A DNA stretch of 64,000 nucleotides from Pseudomonas reidholzensis (GCF_900536025.1 NZ_UNOZ01000019.1:1-64000), one strand, 5' to 3'; shown: positions 1 to 10,067, counted from the stretch's first letter. Notes: generated by a model from the letters alone, not told the origin. Numbers and translations are program-made.

Positions 1-1
1 G

Positions 2-145
2 AGCCTGGCAGGGGTGATGCTTGGGGTGTCGGCCGGGGTGGATGGGCGGGCCGAGACCTCGGTGGCGGATATCGCCACGGTGATGCTGGTGTGTGCGCTG
101 ATGTGCGGGGTGTCGGCGTGGGTGTTCAGGCGGTTGGCGAATTGA
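2..145 (+). CDS. C-terminal fragment of a membrane protein, possibly MFS/Bcr-type transporter
   Basis: The window opens inside an open frame that runs to a TGA at 143-145. The visible 47 residues hold one hydrophobic segment (around IATVMLVCALMCGVSAWVF) followed by a short basic tail (RRLAN), as expected for the last transmembrane helix and cytoplasmic end of a polytopic transporter. The 5' part lies outside the window, so the family is a guess from composition only. It converges on sfnR across a REP-type inverted repeat that may also end transcription. Confidence 0.5.
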   Translation, partial: SLAGVMLGVSAGVDGRAETSVADIATVMLVCALMCGVSAWVFRRLAN

Positions 146-170
146 TTGTGAGGAGTGCATAGCGGGTGCT

Positions 171-480
171 AGCCACAGGCTTCTCGGGCGCCCTCACTAT
201 CGAGCGCCGCCCGCGCGGCGCTTCGCGAGTAAACTCGCTCCCACATTTGTTGCAACGTACCATGGCCTGTGAGAGAGGGGTTGCCAGCCTCGGTGCAAGG
301 CGAAAGGTTGCAGGGAGGCCATTTGGGTCGGCTCAAGATTCTCGCCGTTCAAACAAGGGCTAAGGCTGAGGTCTTTCCGGCCATGGCACGATGCAACAAA
401 ATGTGGGAGCGAGTTTACTCGCGAAGCGCCGCGCGGGCGGCGCTCGATAGTGAGCGCGCCGCAAAAGCCTGTGGCCTGCA
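171..480. repeat. Pair of inverted REP-type repeats, arms about 95 bp
   Basis: Positions about 171-266 and 380-480 are near-perfect reverse complements. Each arm holds GAGCGCCGCCCGCGCGGCGC, then CGCGAGTAAACTCGC, then TCCCACATTTGTTGCA (read outward to inward on the left arm). Each arm is itself rich in palindromes, as in Pseudomonas REP elements. The 110 bp between arms is unique. ORFs on either strand here read the same repeat-encoded peptide and are not genes. The element lies between convergent genes and may serve as a terminator. Confidence 0.8.
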
Positions 481-491
481 CGGCCAGCCCC

Positions 492-1601
<1,110 letters not shown>

Positions 1602-1612
1602 GGGAGGGCCTT

Positions 1613-2800
1613 TCAGGAATAGAACGACGGGGTCGGACGCTTGCCACTGAGGGCCCATTCGCCGAGCTCGTGGATGCGGTAGTCCACGGGGTCGTGCAGG
1701 GTTTGCGTCCTCAGGTTGCGCCAGTGGCGGTCGAAACGCAGCGAGGCATGGGTGGCGCGGGCACCGGTCACCTCGAACACGCGGTTGCAGATGTCCAGGC
1801 CCTGGCGGGTGGCCGCGACCTTGGCCGTGCCGATCGCCAGGGCCAGGTCACCGCGCTCTTCGGCGGTCAGCGCATGCTCCTTGGCCCAGGCGCTGTCGAG
1901 CTGGTCGGCGGCGCGCTCGATCAACAGGCGCATGCTCTCCAGGCCGACCCAGAACTCGCCGTAGTGGCGCAACACATAAGGGTCTTCGCTGACCTGCGCG
2001 GCGCTGGAGCGGAACCACGGCCGGCTCTCCTTGAGGCTGTACTGGCGGGCTTCGGCAAAGGCACCCTCGGCAATCCCGAGGAACAGGTTGGCGAAGTGCA
2101 GTTGCGCGATCAGCGGGCGCAGGGCGGCAAACGGCGTGCTCAGCGGGCCGGGGTCGAGCAGCAGTTCGTCACGCTCGACGCGCACACGCTCGAAGGTGGC
2201 GCTGCCGCTGTCGGTCTGCCGTTGGCCGATGTTGTTCCAGTCGTTGTGCAGGGTGATGCCGGTGCGGGCACTGGGGATGGCCGCGATCAGCAGCTTGCCG
2301 CCGGCGCGTTCATCGACGGCCGACGCGATGAGCATCTCCGAGTCGCTGGCACCGGAACAGAAACTCTTCTGCCCCGAGAATTCACACCAGCCGTCGAAGT
2401 GCTTGACCTGCGTGCGGGTGTCCAGCGGGTTCAGGGCATTGCCCCAGAACCACTGCTTGCGGGCGGTCTGCTCGAACCACGGCTGCCACTGATCGGGGCG
2501 CGCGAACAGCCGCACGGTGGCCAGCATCAGGTGATGAAAGCCGAACACGTGGGCGAGCGAACTGTCGACGCGGGCGAATTCGCGGACCACCTCGAAGGTC
2601 TCGCGCCAGCTGGCGCCCTGGCCGCCATAGGCGGTCGGGATGGTCAGCGACAACAGGCCGCTGTTGCGCAGGGCATCGCGCTCGGCCTTCGGTGTACCGC
2701 CGCGTTCGTCACGCTCCACGGCGGTCAGGGCAAATTCGCCGGCCAGTTCGCGGGCGATGGCCAGGGCAGGGTGCTGGGTTGGCTTCACAGGGGTAGTCAT
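1613..2800 (-). CDS. sfnC: SfnC, acyl-CoA-dehydrogenase-fold flavin monooxygenase (SfnB/DszC family)
   Basis: A 395-residue protein with the acyl-CoA dehydrogenase fold. The N-terminal helical part carries [11 protein letters not shown], and the C-terminal part the typical [21 protein letters not shown] ending seen in FMNH2-dependent DszC/SfnB-type monooxygenases that act on organosulfur compounds. The ATG at 2800 (MTTPVKP) leaves 11 bp to the upstream flavin reductase. Its place between sfnE and sfnR matches the sfnECR operon of P. putida, where SfnE would supply reduced FMN. The exact substrate of SfnC is not established; an organosulfur compound is inferred from operon and family. Confidence 0.88.
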   Translation of the reverse strand: MTTPVKPTQHPALAIARELAGEFALTAVERDERGGTPKAERDALRNSGLLSLTIPTAYGGQGASWRETFEVVREFARVDSSLAHVFGFHHLMLATVRLFARPDQWQPWFEQTARKQWFWGNALNPLDTRTQVKHFDGWCEFSGQKSFCSGASDSEMLIASAVDERAGGKLLIAAIPSARTGITLHNDWNNIGQRQTDSGSATFERVRVERDELLLDPGPLSTPFAALRPLIAQLHFANLFLGIAEGAFAEARQYSLKESRPWFRSSAAQVSEDPYVLRHYGEFWVGLESMRLLIERAADQLDSAWAKEHALTAEERGDLALAIGTAKVAATRQGLDICNRVFEVTGARATHASLRFDRHWRNLRTQTLHDPVDYRIHELGEWALSGKRPTPSFYS

Positions 2801-2811
2801 GGGCGCGCTCC

Positions 2812-3372
2812 TCAGGCGCTTTTGCGCAGCACGTGGTGCGCGGCGAACAGCGGCACGGCGCGCTCGGCGGCCAGGCGAATGCGCGCCGCAAGGGCCTCGC
2901 TGGTCACCCGGTAGTCGGCCAGTTCCGCTTGGCTGGCATAGACGCCGATGGGCAGGGTCAGGGCCTGGAGGAAGCTGAACAGCGGGCGCAACTGATGGTC
3001 GAGGACCAGCGCGTGGCGTTCGCTGCCACCGGTGGCCGCCAGCAGCACCGGGGTGTCGATCAGGGCGTCCTGGCCGATCAGGTCGAACAGGTGCTTGAAG
3101 TGGCCTGGGAAGCTGCCCCGGTAGACCGGGGTGGTCACCACTAGCAGGTCGGCTTTTTCTATCAGGCGTAATTGCTGCTCGACACTGTCGGGCAGTTCGC
3201 TGCGCCACAGTGCGCCGCCGAGGGGCCGAGCGATGTCGCCCAGTTCGATCAGTTGCGCCTTGATGTGCAGGTGGTGGCCCAGCTCAGCCAGGATGGCTTC
3301 GGTCAGGGCGAGCGTGCGGGAAGGGCGGCCAGTGCCACCAGACAAGGCTACGACGTTCAGCGGGGTGCTCAT
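2812..3372 (-). CDS. sfnE: SfnE, NAD(P)H-dependent FMN reductase (MsuE-like)
   Basis: A 186-residue flavodoxin-like FMN reductase of the SsuE/MsuE family. The phosphate loop is SGGTGRPSRT at 11-20, and the flavin-site motif TTPVYRGSFPGHFKHLFDL lies near the middle. Such enzymes reduce FMN with NAD(P)H and hand it to two-component monooxygenases. The ATG at 3372 (MSTPLNV) is chosen; the longer frame to 3417 lacks a convincing ribosome site. First gene of sfnE-sfnC-sfnR, with gaps of 11 bp each. The upstream region carries a possible CysB-type site. Confidence 0.9.
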   Translation of the reverse strand: MSTPLNVVALSGGTGRPSRTLALTEAILAELGHHLHIKAQLIELGDIARPLGGALWRSELPDSVEQQLRLIEKADLLVVTTPVYRGSFPGHFKHLFDLIGQDALIDTPVLLAATGGSERHALVLDHQLRPLFSFLQALTLPIGVYASQAELADYRVTSEALAARIRLAAERAVPLFAAHHVLRKSA

Positions 3373-3598
3373 GGCGGGTCTCCAGTTCAGTGTGAGCGGG
3401 GGACTTTGCTTGAGCAATCGTCGTGCCGTGTATGAATTTCCTTATAGATCAACAGGCTGTGCTCAGGCCCGGTGTGCGACCGGTGTTGCCTGGTAGGCCT
3501 GTGTGTTGATCCGCTGTTGCGCTGCAGACAGTTGGCCAAGTGTTGGCGGCTGTACAGTGAGAGGAGTTATAGAGGATTTGCTGGCGGATAAAAAAGAC

Positions 3599-3616
3599 TA
3601 AGAACTTATATTCTTA
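3599..3616. promoter_or_regulatory. AT-rich inverted repeat upstream of sfnE, candidate CysB site
   Basis: TAAGAA-N6-TTCTTA stands out as an AT-rich 18-bp inverted repeat in GC-rich DNA, about 227 bp upstream of the sfnE start. CysB activates the sfnECR operon in P. putida DS1, and known CysB targets are AT-rich with loose dyad symmetry. The assignment is inferred from position and composition. The rest of 3373-3780 shows no gene. Confidence 0.35.
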
Positions 3617-3780
3617 TGCGATAGAGGGTTATTGCGTTTCCCTCGAATGTCCGCCTGCCAAGAACGGTCCTAACCCGTTGTAGGACCGGTCCCAAGCGCA
3701 ACCCGAGTCACTTCACTGTGGCCTCTCGATCTGTAGTGTGACCTGACACATCCACCGCGACGCTCAAAGAGGGACCCGTA

Positions 3781-4020
3781 GTGACTGAATATGCGTTCAC
3801 GCTCAGATATCAATTAGATGACCAGGCTGACATCGATGAATTGCTCGAGCGGTTAGGCGAGGCAGGCTGTGATGACGCGGTGATTGGTGTCGGGCAGCCA
3901 GGCCGACTGGCGCTGGAGTTCGTGCGTGAGTCCGAGTCTGTTCATGAGGCCATCGAGAGCGCGCTGGCGGACGTCTGTAAAGTTGTGCCTCGAGCCAGTC
4001 TCATCGACATTACCACCTGA
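3781..4020 (+). CDS. Short conserved hypothetical protein, apparent N-terminal half of a DNA-binding-protein family
   Basis: A 79-residue acidic protein starting at GTG 3781, with GAGGG eight bases upstream. The pattern YxFTLRYQL...AGCDDAVIGVGQPGRLALEF...ALADV resembles the N-terminal domain of small proteins often annotated as DNA-binding, in which this domain is followed by an HTH segment. Here the frame stops after ASLIDITT, with no HTH. It is either a stand-alone domain or a truncated gene. A REP pair follows at once. There is no recognisable partner gene, and no function is proposed. Confidence 0.6.
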   Translation: MTEYAFTLRYQLDDQADIDELLERLGEAGCDDAVIGVGQPGRLALEFVRESESVHEAIESALADVCKVVPRASLIDITT

Positions 4021-4063
4021 CCTTGTTCGCAGCGCTTGGGAATACCCTCGGCACCTGATCTAA

Positions 4064-4154
4064 CGCATTCGCGGGGCAAGCCCGCTCCCCAGGGATGGCG
4101 CTGTGCTGGAGATTTGCGCGATCCCTGTGGGAGCGGGCTTGCCCCGCGAATGCG
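4064..4154. repeat. REP pair (BIME-like), conserved with the one at 11609
   Basis: Two inverted arms, CATTCGCGGGGCAAGCCCGC (from 4066) and its complement GCGGGCTTGCCCCGCGAATG (to 4153), flank a 27-bp spacer with GCGCTGTGCTGGAGATT. The whole unit, spacer included, is nearly the same as 11609-11699. It sits between the 79-residue gene and the 3' end of the PBP2 gene, and could terminate transcription from both sides. Confidence 0.85.
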
Positions 4155-4175
4155 GCGGTACAGCCTCCCATCCCC

Positions 4176-6062
4176 TCAGCTATGCGGCGAGGCATGATCC
4201 CCGCCGGCATATTGCGCCTTGAGATGCCCCTGCTCATCGAGCAACCAGGCATCCATCACCTCACGCACCACAGGCCCGGCCACTCGGCCACCGGCCTCAC
4301 CGTTCTCGATCATCACCGCGACCACGATCGACGGATGATCCGCCGGGGCAAAGCCTACGAACAAGGCATTGTCGCGATGGCGCTCGAGGGTCTTGTTGCG
4401 GTTGTAGCGCTCGCCCTGGCGGATCGCGACCACCTGCGCCGTGCCGCTCTTGCCGGCAATCCGGTACTGCGCGCCAGCGGCAGAGGCTCGGGCAATACCG
4501 CGCGGGTCGTGCATGACCATCTGCATGCCCTGGCTGACCTGGTCCCACGCCCGCTTGTCGTGCAGGACGATGTCCGGCATCGGGTTGGGGTCGACCGGCT
4601 GCTCGCCACCGACGGTCATCGCCAGGTGCGGGCGGTGCCACACGCCCTTGCTGGCCAGCAGGCTGGTGGCCTGGGCCAGTTGCAGTGGGGTGACCTGCAT
4701 GTAGCCCTGGCCGATGCCGAGGATCAGCGTCTCGCCGGGGAACCAGGCCTGGCGCCGGGTGGCACGCTTCCACTGGGCCGATGGCATCAACCCGGCCGCC
4801 TCCTCGAACATGTCCAGCGAGACCTTCTGACCCAGGCCGAACTCGGCCATGTAGTCATGCAACCGGTCGATCCCCAGCTTGTGCGCAAGGTCATAGAAAT
4901 AGGTGTCGTTGGAACGCATGATCGCGCTGTACATGTCCACCCAGCCATCGCCGCTGCGGTTCCAGTTGCGGTATTTGTGCGCGTAGTTGGGCAGCTCGTA
5001 GTAGCCCGGATCGAATACGCGGCTGGCGGGGGTAATGACGCCACTGTCGAGGCCGGCGATCGCCACTTCCGGTTTGACCGTCGAGCCCGGCGCGTAGAGC
5101 CCGCGCAGCACGCGGTTGAACAGTGGCCGGTCGATCGAGTCACGCAGCGCGGCGTACTGCTTGAAGCTGATGCCCTTGACGAACAGGTTGGGGTCGAAGC
5201 TGGGGTTGCTGACCATGGCCAGCACGTCGCCGGTCGCAGGGTCGAGCGCGACCACCGAACCACGACGGTCGCCGAGGGCTTTTTCCGCAGCCTGCTGCAG
5301 CTGCGCATCGAGGCTAAGGACAATGTTCTTGCCCGGGGTCGGGTCCTGGTGGCGGAGCACGCGCATGACCCGCCCCTGGGCATTGGTCTCGACCTCTTCA
5401 TAGCCGACATGGCCGTGCAACTGGCTTTCGTAGAAACGCTCGATGCCCGTCTTGCCGATCGACTGGGTGCCCCGGTATTCGGTGCTGTCGAGGGTCTTGG
5501 CTTCTTTTTCGTTGATCCGCCCAACGTACCCGACCGAGTGGGCGAAGTGCTCGTTCATGGGGTATTCGCGGATGAACTGCGCTTCGACGTCGAGCCCCGG
5601 CAGGCGGAACTGATTGACGGCGATCAGGGCGATCTGTTCTTCGCTCAGGCCAACCATCAAGGTCACCGGCTCGAACGGCTTGCGGCCGCGGCGCAGGTCC
5701 TTGTCGAACTGACGGCGGTCATCCTCGCCGAGGCCGAGGATCTGCGCCAGGCTGTCGAGCACTGTGGCCGAGTCGCCCGCGCGCTCGCGGGTCATGGTCA
5801 GGTTGAAGCTGGGCTTGTTGTCGGCCAGCACCACGCCATTGCGGTCGTAGATCAGCCCGCGCTCGGGGGCGATCGGCAACACATGCACGCGGTTGTTTTC
5901 CGAGACGGCGCTCTGCTGGTCGTGCTGCAGCACCTGCAATACATACAGCCGGCCGACCAGCACCGCCACCAGGCCGATCGTCAGCGCCGCGCACACCAGC
6001 AGGCGGCGGTTGACCAGGTGTTTTTCCTTCTCGTGGTCTTTGAGGGGGATGGGTTGGGGCAT
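4176..6062 (-). CDS. mrdA: Penicillin-binding protein 2, peptidoglycan D,D-transpeptidase (second copy type)
   Basis: A 628-residue class B PBP with one N-terminal membrane anchor (about residues 18-42), a PBP dimer domain opening with APERGLIYDRNG, and a transpeptidase domain. The active-site serine motif is STVK at 327-330, followed by SND and KSGTAQ, so all three catalytic motifs are intact. PBP2 cross-links peptidoglycan in the elongasome with RodA. Here it stands alone, without rodA, rlpA or mltB, as do the extra mrdA copies of P. putida. Its own ATG at 6062 is used. Role as a spare or condition-specific PBP2 is inferred. Confidence 0.92.
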   Translation of the reverse strand: MPQPIPLKDHEKEKHLVNRRLLVCAALTIGLVAVLVGRLYVLQVLQHDQQSAVSENNRVHVLPIAPERGLIYDRNGVVLADNKPSFNLTMTRERAGDSATVLDSLAQILGLGEDDRRQFDKDLRRGRKPFEPVTLMVGLSEEQIALIAVNQFRLPGLDVEAQFIREYPMNEHFAHSVGYVGRINEKEAKTLDSTEYRGTQSIGKTGIERFYESQLHGHVGYEEVETNAQGRVMRVLRHQDPTPGKNIVLSLDAQLQQAAEKALGDRRGSVVALDPATGDVLAMVSNPSFDPNLFVKGISFKQYAALRDSIDRPLFNRVLRGLYAPGSTVKPEVAIAGLDSGVITPASRVFDPGYYELPNYAHKYRNWNRSGDGWVDMYSAIMRSNDTYFYDLAHKLGIDRLHDYMAEFGLGQKVSLDMFEEAAGLMPSAQWKRATRRQAWFPGETLILGIGQGYMQVTPLQLAQATSLLASKGVWHRPHLAMTVGGEQPVDPNPMPDIVLHDKRAWDQVSQGMQMVMHDPRGIARASAAGAQYRIAGKSGTAQVVAIRQGERYNRNKTLERHRDNALFVGFAPADHPSIVVAVMIENGEAGGRVAGPVVREVMDAWLLDEQGHLKAQYAGGDHASPHS

Positions 6063-6386
6063 GCGCGCTCTTCAGGGGGTACGCCAGGGCCGCGCTGGGC
6101 GGGAGGCGTGCGTTGACCGGGGCGGCGATGCTACGCAAGCGCCCTCGGAGGCTCAAGCCGCGGTGCCGGGCGGGAAGGCGAGGGGCACCGGGATAGCCCC
6201 GGTATTACTATGCTCGCACCCTCCATGAAGATTCGTTCATGTTGCGCTGGCCGCCAGACGCAGGTGCAACCCGACGATCGCGATGATCAACGACTGCCCC
6301 TGCCGATGACGAGGCGAACGGGGTCGGTTTTTTTGCATTTGCCCCGCACGCTGGCAATAATCCCGCCTTTTCAGGAGAAACGCCGT
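6063..6386. other. Intergenic region between divergent mrdA and a small membrane gene
   Basis: 324 bp without a convincing gene. It should hold the mrdA promoter on the minus strand and that of the 6387 gene on the plus strand. A short GC hairpin (ACCGGG/CCCGGT near 6189-6205) and a T-run in GGTTTTTTTGC near 6330 were seen. Their roles are unknown. Confidence 0.4.
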
Positions 6387-6722
6387 ATGCAAACACGTAG
6401 CCTGGTGGCCGAGATTTTCTTCAGCATTCCCTCCCAACTGTGGGTCTTGCTGGTGGCCGGCCTGATTGCGTTCGGCGGCATCTGGCTGGCGCAACGGTTC
6501 GATCGCGAGCGCGCAGGGCGCATGGCGACCTATGCCGCGCTGCTGGCGTTGGCCATCATCCCCAACGGCGTGTACGTGCTGTTTCCACCCACCCCGGACA
6601 TGCCCGAGCTGCTGGCGCGGGGGATGGCGCTGCCGAACTATGAAGGCCTGTTCTACCTCGATGCGTTCTACACCTTCGCCGGCTGGATGCTCAGCTGGGT
6701 GATCCGCAGCCGGATGGAGTAA
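6387..6722 (+). CDS. Small conserved membrane protein of unknown function
   Basis: A 111-residue protein starting at ATG 6387 with a good ribosome site (CAGGAG, seven bases upstream). Three hydrophobic stretches are visible at about 15-36 (LWVLLVAGLIAFGGIWLA), 48-66 (YAALLALAIIPNGVYVLF) and 88-105 (FYLDAFYTFAGWMLSWVI), which suggests an inner-membrane protein. No family is recognised. It stands alone between divergent mrdA and the aldehyde dehydrogenase gene on the same strand 127 bp downstream. Confidence 0.75.
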   Translation: MQTRSLVAEIFFSIPSQLWVLLVAGLIAFGGIWLAQRFDRERAGRMATYAALLALAIIPNGVYVLFPPTPDMPELLARGMALPNYEGLFYLDAFYTFAGWMLSWVIRSRME

Positions 6723-6849
6723 AGCGGCTAGGCAGTTTTTTCATATAGCCGAAGCATATTTATCCTCGTTTTCCTCAACCCGAGAGTGGCGCACCATCCC
6801 CCCACATCAATAACAACTGACCGGCTCACGGTCGATGTGGGAGTACAGC

Positions 6850-8340
6850 GTGTTCGATCTCAACTACTGGCAACAGCGGGCTGCCCGCCAAACCTTCATC
6901 GACCAGGCCGTGATCGGCGGCCAGTCGGTGGGCAGCGCTTCAGGGGCGACCTTCGACGCCATCAACCCGGCCACTCACCAGCTGCTCGCGCGTGTTGCGG
7001 CGTGCGGCGAGGCAGACGTCGACCTGGCGGTGCGCAGCGCCCGGCGGGCGTTCAATGACGGACCGTGGAAGCGGATGGCACCGGCGGAGCGCAAGAAGAT
7101 CCTGGTCAAGCTCGCCGAGCTGCTGTTGGCGCACCGCGAAGAGCTGGCGCTGCTCGATTCCTTGAACATGGGCAAGCCGGTCATGGATGCCTACAACATC
7201 GACGTGCCGGGCGCCGCCCACGTGTTCGCCTGGTATGGCGAAGCCCTCGACAAGGTCTACGACCAGGTTGCGCCCACGGCGGCCAATGCCCTGGCGACCA
7301 TTACCCGCGAGGCCTTGGGCGTGGTGGCTGCGGTGGTGCCGTGGAACTTCCCCCTGGACATGGCCGCGTGGAAGCTCGCCCCGGCCCTGGCTGCGGGCAA
7401 TAGCGTGGTGCTGAAACCCGCCGAACAGTCGCCGTTCTCTGCCTTGCGCCTGGCCCAGCTGGCGCTGGAGGCCGGGATCCCCGAGGGCGTGCTCAACGTG
7501 GTGCCGGGCCTGGGCGAAAGCGCCGGCAAGGCGCTGGGGCTGCACCCGGACGTCGATTGCCTGGTGTTCACCGGCTCGACCCAGGTCGGCAAGTACTTCA
7601 TGCAGTACTCGGCGCAGTCCAACCTCAAGCAGGTCTGGCTGGAATGTGGCGGCAAGAGCCCGAACCTGGTGTTCGCCGATTGCCAGGACCTGGACCTCGC
7701 CGCCGAGAAAGCCGCCTTCGGCATCTTCTTCAACCAGGGCGAAGTGTGCTCGGCCAACTCGCGGCTGTACGTGCAGCGTTCGATCCATGATGAGTTCGTC
7801 GAGCGGCTGATCGCCAAGGCCCGCACCTGGATGCCCGGTGATCCGCTCGACCCTGCCAGCCGCGCCGGAGCGATCGTCGACAGCGAGCAGACCACGCGCA
7901 TCATGCGCGCGATCGAGCAGGCCGGTAACGACGGCGCCAGGCTGTTGTGTGGCGGCGAGCAGTTGACGATCAATGGTTCGTCGAACTTCATCCAGCCGAC
8001 GATCTTCGGCGATGTCGCCAGTACCAGTAGCCTGGCTCGGGACGAGGTGTTTGGCCCGGTACTCGCGGTCAGTGCCTTCGACACCGAAGAGCAGGCTGTG
8101 GAGCAAGCCAACGACAGCATCTACGGCCTGGCCGCCTCGGTCTGGAGCGATGACCTGAACCGCGCGCATCGGGTCGCGCGTGCGCTCAATGCCGGGACCG
8201 TGTCGGTCAACACCCTGGACGCGCTGGACGTTTCGGTGCCCTTCGGCGGCGGCAAGCAGTCCGGGTTTGGCCGTGACCTGTCACTGCACTCGTTCGACAA
8301 GTACACCCAGCTGAAAACCACCTGGTTCCAGCTGCGCTGA
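6850..8340 (+). CDS. NAD(P)+-dependent aldehyde dehydrogenase, PuuC/KauB-like
   Basis: A 496-residue aldehyde dehydrogenase from GTG 6850, which has GGGAG seven bases upstream; an in-frame ATG at 6835 is the alternative. The cofactor motif is PWNFPLDMAAWKLAPALAAGN, the glutamate lies in LECGGKSPN (E265) and the catalytic cysteine in FNQGEVC (C300). It most resembles gamma-glutamyl-gamma-aminobutyraldehyde and 4-aminobutyraldehyde dehydrogenases. Downstream are a class III aminotransferase and an APC permease on the same strand, so the set fits uptake and stepwise oxidation of a diamine such as putrescine. The precise substrate is inferred. Confidence 0.9.
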   Translation: MFDLNYWQQRAARQTFIDQAVIGGQSVGSASGATFDAINPATHQLLARVAACGEADVDLAVRSARRAFNDGPWKRMAPAERKKILVKLAELLLAHREELALLDSLNMGKPVMDAYNIDVPGAAHVFAWYGEALDKVYDQVAPTAANALATITREALGVVAAVVPWNFPLDMAAWKLAPALAAGNSVVLKPAEQSPFSALRLAQLALEAGIPEGVLNVVPGLGESAGKALGLHPDVDCLVFTGSTQVGKYFMQYSAQSNLKQVWLECGGKSPNLVFADCQDLDLAAEKAAFGIFFNQGEVCSANSRLYVQRSIHDEFVERLIAKARTWMPGDPLDPASRAGAIVDSEQTTRIMRAIEQAGNDGARLLCGGEQLTINGSSNFIQPTIFGDVASTSSLARDEVFGPVLAVSAFDTEEQAVEQANDSIYGLAASVWSDDLNRAHRVARALNAGTVSVNTLDALDVSVPFGGGKQSGFGRDLSLHSFDKYTQLKTTWFQLR

Positions 8341-8405
8341 GGGCGACCCCTTTCAGCGTGTTCTGAGCTTGCGTCTGGCTTGAGCCTGCTGGGGCTGCTC
8401 TGCAG

Positions 8406-8497
8406 CCCTTTCGCGACGCAAGGCCGCTCCCACAGGTGGTGCGCATGCCTCGAATGCAGCGCTGGCCCTGTGGGAGCGGCCTTGTGTCGCGAAAGGG
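8406..8497. repeat. REP pair between aldehyde dehydrogenase and aminotransferase genes
   Basis: Arms CCCTTTCGCGACGCAAGGCC... (8406-8436) and ...GGCCTTGTGTCGCGAAAGGG (8466-8497) form a long inverted repeat with a spacer of about 29 bp. It is a different REP sequence type from those at 4064 and 11609. It probably ends aldehyde dehydrogenase transcription. The remaining bases to 8678 show no gene. Confidence 0.8.
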
Positions 8498-8678
8498 GTG
8501 CGAAGCGCCCCCCAGCGGGCCTTCGTCGTGCGCAAACTAAAACCCCGCAAGGCCTTTAGATTGGGCATCACAGGCCTTTGGTCAACTCACCCCAACGGGT
8601 GATTTCGGGGTGGCTCGGCGCGTGGGAGCATGACCTCGTCCCTTGCTTTGCAAGACCCACAACAAAGAGAACACCACC

Positions 8679-10061
8679 ATGAACGCACCCTTCGCCCCGC
8701 AGCGCCAGACCCAGGACTACCAGAAGGCCGACGCCGCTCACCACATCCACGCATTCCTCGATCAGAAGGCGCTCAACGCCGAAGGCCCCCGCGTGATGGT
8801 CGGCGGCGAGCGCCTGCACCTGTGGGACAACGACGGCAACCGTTACCTGGACGGCATGTCCGGCCTGTGGTGCACCCAGCTGGGCTACGGGCGCAAGGAC
8901 CTGACCGCCGCCGCCGCCGCGCAGATGGATCAGCTGGCGTACTACAACATGTTCTTCCACACCACCCACCCGGCGGTGATCGAGTTGTCCGAGCTGCTGT
9001 TCAGCCTGCTGCCCGGCCACTACAGCCACGTCATCTACACCAACTCCGGCTCCGAGGCCAACGAAGTGCTGATCCGCACCGTGCGCCGTTACTGGCAAGT
9101 GGTCGGCCAGCCGCAGAAGAAGATCATGATCGGCCGCTGGAACGGCTACCACGGCTCGACCCTGGCGGCCACGGCGCTGGGCGGCATGAAGTTCATGCAC
9201 GAGATGGGCGGGATGATCCCGGATGTCGCACACATCGACGAACCCTACTGGTACGCCGCCGGTGGCGAGCTGAGCCCGGCCGAATTCGGTCGCCGTTGCG
9301 CCTTGCAGCTGGAAGAAAAGATCCTCGAACTGGGGGCAGAAAACGTCGCCGGCTTCATCGCCGAGCCGTTCCAGGGCGCGGGCGGGATGATCTTCCCGCC
9401 AGAAAGCTACTGGCCGGAAATCCAGCGGATCTGCCGTCAGTACGATGTGCTGTTGTGCGCCGATGAAGTGATCGGTGGCTTTGGCCGCACCGGCGAGTGG
9501 TTCGCCCACGAGTACTTCGGCTTCGAGCCAGACACCCTGTCCATCGCCAAGGGCCTGACCTCCGGCTACGTGCCCATGGGCGGCCTGGTGCTGGGCAAGC
9601 GTATCGCCGATGCGCTGGTGGAGCAGGGCGGGGTATTCGCCCACGGCCTGACCTACTCCGGCCACCCGGTGGCGGCGGCGGTGGCCCTGGCCAACCTCAA
9701 GGCGCTGCGCGACGAAGGCATCGTCCGCCAGGTGAAAGAGGACACCGGCCCGTACTTGCAGCAGCTCCTGCGCGAAGTGTTCAACGACCACCCGCTGATC
9801 GGTGAAGTGCAGGGCACGGGCCTGGTCGCCGCCTTGCAGTTTGCCGAGGACAAGGCCACGCGCAAGCGCTTCGCCAATGAAAACGACCTGGCCTGGCAGT
9901 GCCGCACCTTCGGCTTCGAGGCCGGGCTGATCATCCGCTCGACCCTGGGCCGGATGATCATGGCGCCGGCGCTGATCGCCACACGTGCGGAGCTTGACGA
10001 ACTGGTCGAGAAAACCCGCATCGCCGTCGACCGCACCGCGCGGCTGGTCGGCAAGCTCTGA
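8679..10061 (+). CDS. Class III PLP-dependent aminotransferase, SpuC-like (putrescine/polyamine-pyruvate type)
   Basis: A 460-residue omega-aminotransferase. The PLP lysine is K291 in SIAKGLTSGYVPMG, the cofactor aspartate D262 in CADEVIGGFGRTG, and TNSGSEANE at 121-129 is the phosphate-site motif. ATG 8679 follows AAGAG. Its close relatives include SpuC, which moves the amino group of putrescine to pyruvate to give 4-aminobutyraldehyde, the kind of product the upstream aldehyde dehydrogenase would oxidise. Other omega-amino compounds such as beta-alanine remain possible. A strong hairpin follows the gene. Confidence 0.9.
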   Translation: MNAPFAPQRQTQDYQKADAAHHIHAFLDQKALNAEGPRVMVGGERLHLWDNDGNRYLDGMSGLWCTQLGYGRKDLTAAAAAQMDQLAYYNMFFHTTHPAVIELSELLFSLLPGHYSHVIYTNSGSEANEVLIRTVRRYWQVVGQPQKKIMIGRWNGYHGSTLAATALGGMKFMHEMGGMIPDVAHIDEPYWYAAGGELSPAEFGRRCALQLEEKILELGAENVAGFIAEPFQGAGGMIFPPESYWPEIQRICRQYDVLLCADEVIGGFGRTGEWFAHEYFGFEPDTLSIAKGLTSGYVPMGGLVLGKRIADALVEQGGVFAHGLTYSGHPVAAAVALANLKALRDEGIVRQVKEDTGPYLQQLLREVFNDHPLIGEVQGTGLVAALQFAEDKATRKRFANENDLAWQCRTFGFEAGLIIRSTLGRMIMAPALIATRAELDELVEKTRIAVDRTARLVGKL

Positions 10062-10067
10062 AGTGAA

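Noticed and set aside
171..480. Possible CRISPR or insertion-sequence ends
   Set aside because: Only two arms, inverted rather than direct, with no transposase and no repeated spacers.
4095..6116. 673-residue open frame opposite the PBP2 gene
   Set aside because: The PBP2 frame has all catalytic motifs; the antisense frame has none and starts within a REP element.
6063..6386. Riboswitch or small RNA upstream of the small membrane gene
   Set aside because: No conserved riboswitch pattern recognised; the hairpin is only six base pairs.
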